Positions 56,301-64,000 of a stretch of 64,000 nucleotides of DNA are shown here, one piece after another. The translations under genes and the position numbers were made by a program. Positions within the stretch are counted from its first letter, which is position 1, and every line of letters begins with the position of its first letter. Where the stretch lies: NCBI GenBank assembly GCA_030248225.1, contig JASANE010011670.1, positions 1 through 64,000 of the forward strand. Reading direction: 5' to 3'. This DNA is from Trileptium ribeirensis. Lineage: Eukaryota > Nematoda > Enoplea > Enoplida > Thoracostomopsidae. The notes under the pieces are model-generated. The model had not been told where the DNA came from and did no database searches. It saw nothing but the letters and a program-made list of their open reading frames with translations.

Positions 56301-59300
56301 AATATTCTGTATATAGTTTAGCGAAATTTGAATTTGATCGTAAAATTTTGTATAGTCTGTCAGATTTTTCCACGTGTGACATTTAAATTGTATGGTTTGT
56401 TTCTGTGGACTATTGCTGTTGTTATTTTAGAAGTCATCGTTTAGACGGTGACGGTGCCAAATCTCTTCAAGGTTCAATCTGCTCAGTACATCATTCCGGT
56501 GGTATCAGCACGGTGAGAACCTTACTTATGTTTTGCCTATAATTCAGCGTTAGACCAGGTGAGCAACAGTGTAGTCATTTTCGACACTCCATCGATGAGT
56601 TATTTTCCCGTTGCCTGATGCAGTGTCACGCCTAGCTATCGAATCACTGACCAACGTCAAATTTAAACTATACCACGGTAGCATAATTATTACCAGGGTG
56701 TCCCACAAAAGTTTACTGAATACGAACGATTATTACATTTTGCTCATATTAATATTTTATTCAGTTGTGCAGAATATAATGACCTCCTGCCCAATGACGC
56801 TGTAATTCCAGGTGTTATGTTTTGATGACCGTCACTATCTGATGGCGGAATGGTGTATTAATAATGCCGTCCTTAGTAAGCAATTGTTTTAACACAGGCA
56901 TACTTGCATCTAAAAGTGTTATCAGGGTTCTTCGACGATTATTTAATATTATTCACTACCAAGCCACACGCTACATTTCTATCTAGACAACAAGGATATG
57001 ATCCACTACATGATAGGCGAATCGTTTCTGCAGTTACGCAGATACAACTTATGCTAACGAAATCAAACTTGTCCTTTGTTAGCTCATTCATACGTTACAC
57101 ACTACCGTGGATGTAAAAGCAGAAAGAAGCGTTGTAAAAAAAAGTAATACTACACCAATATGATCGCATACAAACGTTGCTGTCGAACAGTCAACATCGG
57201 CCGAGCGATATTTTGCTTAGGAGAAAAGTGTCACAGGTTTATATCGGATACAGTCTTCAACAGTTGCAATAGTTCTAGTAAGAACATGTAGAGGTCTAAA
57301 TTTGCAATTATGATAAGCAAGATACCATGGCCATTTCACTTCCGTGAATAAAATTCAGGTTTGTTATATGGTACATTGCTAAAAGGCCAAGAGAATATAA
57401 ATTGAGGACCGAACCAACAGCTTCTGCATTTTGTAGCCGCCGCCCTACCGCTTTGCCATCACACATGTGCGTGCAAAGTAATGCCGACTTGGCTTATATA
57501 TGAGATATCTTTATAAGAATACTTATAGAAACATATCACCTTTAAGGGAAAAATTTGAAGTTATCTCTGTACGAAAAAATTGCTCAAAACATATATTATT
57601 AAAAATCTAATTATTAGGAGATCGTTTATATTTAATCTTTCACTGGTAAGTGGTAAATAGAAGAATTTGAGGAAACGTAATCGTAGTTTGTTCTATCCGC
57701 TTATTTTTAGTTGTCTCATTAACTTTTCAAAAGGAAAATTATTAAAACTGTAATATAAAATAATCTATAAATTCAGTGGTATTGACATATTATCCTATGT
57801 TAGTTTTACGAAGGCGTAAAATTTCAGAAGTAGTTTGCATTTATAAATCTGAAAATTTTTCATAAAAGTGGGCATTCGTTAAATTACAATATGAAACGAG
57901 TGGTTCCTACAAAGCTTGTAGCTATTGAATGTATTTGTTTTAGGATAATGGCAGTACTCGCGCTGTTGCTACTCGTCTTGCTCAACTAATTGGGTATGCT
58001 TTGGGAATTAGCTATGATCCAGCTTCTGGTGACAATACGACATCACTATGCTACTGCTCTCAGCCTGAGTGTATCATGACCGCTAATTTTACCATGTACG
58101 TATAAAATTGAATTTAGAAATTGTTATTTTGTCATTTTGTTTGGTGTAAATAATTAATTTAGAAATTCTTTGGGGTACATATCGCAGTGTTGAACCTCAG
58201 AAATTTGTGATTAAAGAATGCGATAATTTTTACGGGACATTATTAACTGAGTTTGACAACGCCAAAGATTCTGTCAATGTTTTCTTGGTGGGAAATAATT
58301 ATCCTACTTCTTAATAGTTATTGGTCGTGATGTTGACTTTAAAAATTAAATATAACCACACACTGTCTGGTTTGCTTTACATGGACTCTCGACGTCATAT
58401 GTGGGCCCTGGTTTTGGATGGCGGATAACACCTAGATGAGCCATTGTTGTTTCATAAATATTATATTTTTTATATTCATATTGTTACATAATGTATAAAT
58501 TAAATACTATAGATATTGTTTAGATGCTTAGTAAATTTCATTAAACTTGCATCGACGTTCGTTGGGCATGAAAATTTCACAGGATCGCTTATAATTGGTT
58601 ATAAAACATGAAGAAATTTTTCAGTCTGGTCCATGGTCTGGGACCGAATAAATCAAAAATCTTTTTTTTCGGCAAAAAGCTTAGAATTTTCGTGTAACAG
58701 TGCAGCAGATTCACTGAGGCTTATTTTTCGAGCCAGTGTCTACTTACATCATGTTAGGGAAATATTTTAGTTAGACATGATAAGGCATTATACAGCAACT
58801 CTGAGTACCAAACTTAATTTGGAAAAAATTTTGAATTTATAGTTTTTGCCAACACAGTTTCAATGATGTCTGCGCTGGATCCGTCCAACGAACCCCACTA
58901 CTTTATAACATTGTCTGATAGTGACTAAAACGAGATCACGTGATATGCTCAATTTCTCGAGCATTAAGTTGATATCGTGGAGGTTAAACATTCGCCATTG
59001 ATATCTAAGAATTTTTAAGCCTATTTTTATGTTTCAAGACACTTGTCATGCTGTGAAAGATCCAGAATAACAGTATTTAACGCATCATATTAAAATAAAT
59101 TTCCAGGGCAAATCCACCAACCGCCTGGTCACATTGTAGCCTGAAATCATACATTTCGTCTTTAGAGCGAGCTAGCGACTATTGTATGTCAACGCGGAAT
59201 ACCTTGCGATATCATGACAATAATCTCGTGCCCACAAAATTGACTTTTGACGGACCGACGTGCGGCAATAATATTGTTGAAGCGAGCGAAGAGTGTGATT

Positions 59301-62300
59301 GCGGATTGCCAGAGGTAATCGACATTTACATGTGCAAAGCAGCTTTGTCGTGTCTATAGACACTCATTTCACTTTCATCGTACTTCAGTTATGTGCATTT
59401 TGGAAAATAATTGTAGCAGCTAACGGTTGGTTCAACGTTATTTGGATATGAATACATTTGCTTATTATACGCAGTGTAGTTTATTCATCGTTGGGAAAGT
59501 ATGTTTATCATATCTACTGATGGGCAAAAAATACCCGTCCGGATATCCATGACATTACATCCGATGAGCCGTTTTAAAATTTTAGTGGTTGAGAAGCCAT
59601 AAACAATTGATTTGAGGATGAAAAGAACACACTATTGTCAGATGTTTTCCTTTCACCTTTTCAGAAGAGATCTTATCGTTCGATCCACGTAGTGTGGATT
59701 TAGGCAATCGTTTGTAGCGTATATATTTGCCTTAGGCTAACGAAAAGAAGGCACTCCAGGTGACCATTCCAGGTTAACGTTTAGTCGTAACCTCAAAATG
59801 CATCCATTTCCAAAATTCTTTTCGTTCTTTTCTCGTGTTTTCATCGTAAACCTATTTATAATAAAATATTATCACTGCAGTCAAAATGTATTTCCATGCG
59901 AATTTAAACTTTAATTATATGCCATTCTAATTTTGTGGAAGGTTTTTACTTTCTATAACCAAATATCTTGTCGAAATTTCGTATTCGATTGATGCAGACA
60001 AAATTCTTCTTCTTTGTGCCATTTAATTAAACACTAAGAGACTGGTCAAAATGGCAAAACTAGTTTTTAACGGTCTTTCACCGAATCTGGAGACACGGTT
60101 TCCTTATTTCGCAGCTTATATCTCGCGACAGAGGCTTCCAGAAACCACTGCTCGGAATCAGCTCAGGGAGATCTACAGTTTAGCTCAACATCATTTTTTT
60201 GTCCTGTTGCCCATTTTCCTGAGCCTCTTTACCGCTGACGAACCCAATTTCCAGAATGTACTCTGTTTTCATTTGCCTATCTATGTATTGCTAACCGGGC
60301 ATCAAGAATGGTTTATATTTAGGTTTTCCGGTGTACTGGATACATTGTTTTGATTACCGAGACACCATAAAGAATATTTCATGCGTTTTCTGTTATTTTC
60401 AATCGGTTTAGCCCATTCGGTTCAAACAAACCACATTTGTTTATCCCCAGTTGGTTGGTTATATTTTGCTTTCAGGACTAATGAAAATTTTTTTTGACGA
60501 TATCCGCGAAAATTCAGGGAATATTCATGTTTTTAAAATAAGCTTTATGGAGTTGTACATTGTACTGGAGATTTCTTAATTCATATATCAATCTTCAGAT
60601 GCGCGTTAGTCTGAATGAATTAGCGTTGATTATAAATTGAAATAGCGCGCCAGATCCTCTGGTTCGGTTAAGCCTATTTTATTAAAAAGCCTGTTCACTA
60701 AAATAGGGTTAATCGTCGACTCAGTGTATGCCGATACTCCAACTATTGTTACAAAAGTATCTTATCAAAAGCTTGTTTACATCTGAAATCTTTAGTACAC
60801 AATGTAATAATGTAGTAGTGAATGGTAAAGTTTAGTATACAATTTTTGAAGTGTAAATAAAACTGAAGTTTTAGGATATGGTTTTCCCGTCCCACAATTT
60901 TAGCCGAATAAACGGATATGGCAATCCATATCTCTGCCCATCACTATTCTTATCATTGTTGTTTTAATGATAAAATTATAATTATATACTGTGTGAAGAT
61001 TTATATTTCGATGGTTTTCTCGAAATCTGTATGAAAATAAAATGACTGTGTAAACATGGTTATCATAGTTAAGTCATGATGTAGTCCTGCACTTGGCCAA
61101 AGGTAATAATGTGCAGTTGAAACACACGGACGACTATTTCACTTAGTAGTGCTAAAGTTTGTCATATTGTGCTAAACATCGTTTACTTTTCTACGGCGAG
61201 GAGGAAAGAGTCAACAATAGTAACGACGGCTGGGATGTGCTGAAAATGCTTTAAGTTTTATTCATGAAATCACATATATTAATAAAACTATTTAAACCAT
61301 TTGAAAATTCCGAAATTTTGTTTTGTTTGTTTAGAGCTGCCACAATCGTTGTTGTGATCCAAGAACGTGCCGAAGATACTCATTTGCATCATGTGCCACT
61401 GGAGCTTGTTGTGATCTAAAGACTTGCATGGTAAAATATTTGTAATTCAGTGATTTTAGCTTTAATTAAACATTGACAAAATGGCATATGCTGTTCTACG
61501 AATTTGAATTCACTGCATGTTTTGAAAATACATATTCGGATCCAGATTATGTCCGCCATGTATGCTCTAACAAGGACTGCTGGCGCCAGTAGGAATAGCA
61601 GTTTATAAATCACAGTTGTAGTAAATGGTGAAACTGGATACCCGACCCGGACTGTGACCCACCAAGAATTATGCGACCTTTTCTGGAGCAAACATGCATA
61701 GCCGTACACGGAGTAAATCGTACTAACGAAGTGTATCGATGTTTTTGAGGAATACATTGTTTCGTATGAAAAGGGTTACTTATAATTTTTATTGTAGTCG
61801 GTTTGCTACACAATGGGTCGTTTTTAAACTAATTGTATAAATAATCGGTCAAGTTTCTATATTTGTCATCGGTCATATTTGTACCCTATAAACAAGTTTG
61901 TAAATTACATTATTTACATTGCACTTTTTTGGTTGATGATTTTTGAGTTTCTAGCAATATTTGTTTAGAAATATTTCATATAGACTTCACGAATTTTTAG
62001 TTTTTGCTTTAAATATATTGGTTGGATTTTGCTATGTCATTTTTAAATCTTTGAGTAGTAATATCCCATTCTCGACGAACTTGGTCATGTAAGGAATTCC
62101 TTATCTTTGAGCGGAGGGAGGCGAAGCCGAGCGTAGCGTTTTTATTTTCTGTCTGGGAGTAAAAGGGTCGATGTCCGTCCGTTCGTTCGTTCGGTCCTGA
62201 ATGCGGATCTCAAGAACCACTGAACCGATTTTAAAAAACTTTTTTTGTTTGAAAGTCTTAAGCTTATGCAGCTAAAATAGAGAATTTTGCAATATTTGGG

Positions 62301-62845
62301 TTATTTATTGAAATAGAATCGTTTCGATCAAACCATTATAGGTTTTTTGGGTCGAAGAATTCAAATATAACATTTTTACCAATGATAAAGCCCTATGCCC
62401 TTTGTAATGTAGTTACAAGAACATAAAATTGAGTACATTCGTAATGCCACAGCCCAAGCTCCGCTCACAAATGTAGTTCCACTACCGACTAGTTGGCAAT
62501 ACGTATTTTCGCTCTTCGTTCGTTTTGTTTTGTTTCCTGGCTGGAATTGGCCATGATAGTATAATATAAGGTATTACTGGAAAAATAAATCTTTCCAAGG
62601 AATATGCAGCAAATGTTACGGTTAGAAAAAGTTGTAGTGTACGTAGGAACCTTTGGGGTTGTCCCAGTGTTTTATTTCACTTTATAAACGATTATTCATT
62701 CAACTTTATGTAGGTAAGCCAAGTCGGTACCTTATGTCGTCTGGCGTCAACTGCCTGTGATTTGCCAGAATATTGCGACGGCAGCAGTCCCGTCTGTCCT
62801 AAAGATTACTATATGATGGATGGAACGAAGTGCCATAACACTGAG
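50233..62845 (+). CDS. ADAM-family pseudoprotease gene, partial, 8 exons
   Basis: Exons: 50233-50352, 52808-52879, 54113-54297, 56431-56512, 57944-58095, 59107-59314, 61335-61430, 62714-62845. All introns are GT-AG and the phases agree throughout. The order is reprolysin metalloprotease domain (exons 1 to early 6), then disintegrin domain (late exon 6 to exon 8). ADAMs are membrane-anchored proteins that shed cell-surface proteins or act in adhesion. Here the zinc-binding HExxHxxGxxHD becomes QLxxYxxGxxYD with the spacing kept, so proteolysis is not expected. The disintegrin loop has the R-x6-DLPEY pattern linked with alpha9-type integrin binding in other ADAMs. Start, prodomain, Cys-rich, transmembrane and tail exons were not found. 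UNC-71 and vertebrate ADAM11/22/23 are known inactive ADAMs; orthology is not claimed. Confidence 0.93.
50357..50670. mobile_element. PIF/Harbinger-like MITE, copy 5, in ADAM splice donor
   Basis: This 314-bp element has ends TGCGTGAGTAAACTTAAACT and TAAGTTTACTCTTGCA, with TAA target duplications at 50354-50356 and 50671-50673. An interior GTTCGCGAAC lies at about 50506. The left target duplication forms intron positions +2 to +4 of the preceding exon, so the 5' splice site reads GTAA from the host and continues into the MITE. Confidence 0.85.
52808..52879 (+). CDS. ADAM exon: helix after first strand
   Basis: Acceptor AATTACAG, 24 codons phase 0-0, donor GTATGT. The RYGRNSTTLNNRTKELVNIMNS segment matches the reprolysin helix (x-Tyr-Gly-...-Arg-...-Ile-Val-Asn-x-Val-Asn-x), which leads directly to the Leu-x-Ile-x-Ile-x-Leu strand in the next exon. 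Confidence 0.85.
54113..54297 (+). CDS. ADAM exon: central protease strands
   Basis: Acceptor CATTTTAG, donor GTAAGT, phase 0 to 2. It contains PLKIRIALADVDIW, SGDKI, a TLTRFLYYRR segment and HDNAQLLT, all textbook positions of ADAM metalloprotease domains. Confidence 0.95.
54640..55400. repeat. GC-rich repeat debris in an ADAM intron
   Basis: AGCTTAG[T/C]CC, GCCCCGGTAAA and CGGTGCAAC motifs occur at both ends (54652-54710 and 55336-55393). The stretch 55060-55254 resembles the GC-rich element at 19122-19598 and ends in the same TGTCGGCATGTATG. Confidence 0.5.
56431..56512 (+). CDS. ADAM exon: GxxCS and SGG loop
   Basis: Acceptor TTATTTTAG, donor GTGAGA, phase 2 to 0. It contains GSICSVHHSGGIST, matching the Gly-x-x-Cys-Ser...Ser-Gly-Gly-[Val/Ile] segment just before the active-site helix. 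Confidence 0.93.
57944..58095 (+). CDS. ADAM exon: degenerate active site
   Basis: Acceptor TTTGTTTTAG, donor GTACGT, phase 0 to 2. ATRLAQLIGYALGISYD aligns without gaps to the Ala-Thr-x-x-Ala-HELGHNLGMNHD segment of active ADAMs, with all three His and the Glu replaced. The following CYC...CIM segment is normal. Confidence 0.95.
59107..59314 (+). CDS. ADAM exon: end of protease, start of disintegrin
   Basis: Acceptor TTTCCAG, donor GTAATC, phase 2 to 0. It begins with the WSHCSLKSYISSL segment, has a Cys-containing DYCMST loop, then CGNNIVEASEECDCG, the conserved start of disintegrin domains. Confidence 0.95.
61335..61430 (+). CDS. ADAM exon: disintegrin core
   Basis: Acceptor TTTGTTTAG, 32 codons phase 0-0, donor GTAAAA. 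The Cys pattern CHNRCCDPRTC...CATGACCDLKTC is the disintegrin hallmark. Confidence 0.95.
62100..62260. repeat. Dispersed-repeat-like segment in an ADAM intron
   Basis: A GGCGAAGCCGAGCGTAGCG patch is followed by GTCCGTCCGTTCGTTCG and CACTGAACCGATTTT. Similar GAGCGAAGCGAA text occurs at 45158. Family not identified. Confidence 0.4.
62714..62845 (+). CDS. ADAM exon: disintegrin loop and end
   Basis: Acceptor TTTATGTAG, 44 codons phase 0-0, donor GTTAGT. It contains CRLASTACDLPEYCDG, the disintegrin loop, with Arg-x6-Asp-Leu-Pro-Glu-Tyr, then SPVCPKD and DGTKC leading into the Cys-rich domain, which lies beyond the recognised exons. Confidence 0.94.
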
Positions 62846-64000
62846 GTTAGTTAACCCAGGTGTCCAAAATGGGTAATGCACTTCTCCACATTAATAACGT
62901 CAAACATGAGTTAGTAACGGAAATTTCCTGTTTCCGTAGTTTTCCGTTTCTGGCTGGCAAACTAGTTTGTTCCCTGGTCATAAGAGATATGATCATTATC
63001 TCCGGCACCGATCTGCATAGTCCGACACTCCATTTTGGTTTTGAAATATAGCTTCGACAACCACTTAGACCTGACAGTCACACCTTATAGTTCCATATCA
63101 GAAATGAGGTGTGATTGGCCGAAGCGCCCATGACTTCTAGCGTGAACTGAACGTTATGGTGCGGCAATCAGTTGGCCCAAGTTTTTGCTGGGCCTCTGCA
63201 ACTTACACGTCATTCAAGGTAAAACTAAAGATAGCAATGCTCCCGCAAGAACTTTATTGGTGGTAGGGGTAGCTGATCAGAGCAAAGAACCTTAGTATTG
63301 CATATCTAAACAGCGCGGGGGGGGGAGGCTATGATAAAAAGCCAAAACGAAGCACATAGTAGTACAATGTGTATGAGAATGGCAGAGTGTTATACACTTC
63401 CGCAAATTTTTGAATTCTATGTGGTGAAATTTGTGATTGTCAATTTGGCCATTTTTGTGGCATCTAAAAACTGAAATTAGCAATGTGCAATCGTCTCGCT
63501 CGATAGTTCAAACTAATGCTTATTTTGGGCAACGAAACCGCCCCTCCCCCGTAACACTTGGCCGAAGGAGGTCGGTTCAGAATGGGGTCTGGCAAAAGAA
63601 GTTTTTTGCAGTAGCTCAACATCCCGCGCAGATATTTCAGTCAAATCAAGTTCTGCAGAGCAATCGAGTAGATCTAAATGCACCCAAGAAGCCGTGTCTC
63701 TACAATCGTACAAACAATATGCTTGAAACAGGGCTATTTTGTTGGCGAATTAGGTGTTGTGCAGCTGTGTGGAGTGGGTTGTTAATGGCTACGTAAAAAC
63801 CTTTTCGCCGGAATTTGCTGACTCGTATTTTGTGCACCTATATCGCGATGAATTAATATTGTATATACTGATACACTCAGAATTCAGAAAATGACAAAAA
63901 GAACATGTTGTAATTATGAAGTTTTGTTAACAACAAGAATGTATAAGGGAAGACTGTGGCACTTTCGTGCACGTTAATGTTACCCTGTGTTAAGATGTCG
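62846..64000. other. No further exon recognised
   Basis: Probably ADAM intron. Open frames at 62860-63051 and 63437-63796 have no ADAM Cys-rich motif. A G9 run lies at 63318-63326. Confidence 0.4.

Noticed and set aside
60051..60353. 100-codon plus-strand frame in an ADAM intron
   Set aside because: No ADAM motif, no fitting splice phase and AT-rich hydrophobic composition; chance frame or repeat.

Overview
The window reads as an AT-rich invertebrate animal nuclear genome. It has GT-AG introns of 1-2.5 kb, two kinds of non-LTR retrotransposon, several families of non-autonomous DNA transposons, tRNA-derived SINE-like copies and satellite DNA. No bacterial-style operons were seen. I cannot name the species. 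A nematode or flatworm would fit, but that is inference.

Layout. Positions 1-12,819 form a giant imperfect palindrome: two arms of about 6.2 kb around a 416-bp spacer, with the left arm running to the window edge. Each arm carries the same series of short, closely spaced, co-oriented reading frames of unrecognised family, broken differently in the two arms, plus one PIF/Harbinger-like MITE. Single-copy DNA to 13.9 kb continues the same style, with short frames followed by AATAAA. From 14.7 to 15.1 kb is a small gene for a secreted Cys-rich protein (minus strand). From 17 to 24.6 kb is repeat territory: degenerate minisatellites, a GC-rich 477-bp element with a 9-bp target duplication, about 49 copies of an 87-bp satellite with higher-order structure, and a 594-bp element with a second 9-bp target duplication. 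From 24.6 to 33.8 kb there are more repeats, two MITEs and SINE-like copies. A candidate two-exon gene with a mitochondrial-type N-terminus lies at 33.9-34.7 kb, followed by a 1.1-kb polypurine tract. From 37 to 43.2 kb is a decayed APE-type LINE with ORF1, endonuclease, RT and RNase H, split by a 1.16-kb hAT-like element. From 45.4 to 48 kb is a minus-strand CR1/jockey-group LINE with a single RT frameshift.

From 50.2 kb to the right edge lies the best-supported cellular gene: eight exons of an ADAM-family protein (plus strand), in consistent splice phase. They run from the start of the metalloprotease domain to the end of the disintegrin domain. All zinc-binding and catalytic positions of HExxHxxGxxH are replaced, so it should be a pseudoprotease with an adhesion or scaffold role. 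A MITE sits inside the 5' splice site of its first visible intron, and its target duplication keeps the GTAA donor. The prodomain exons upstream and the Cys-rich, EGF, transmembrane and tail exons downstream were not found in the window.

All function calls come from reading the sequence and known family motifs; no database search was run.
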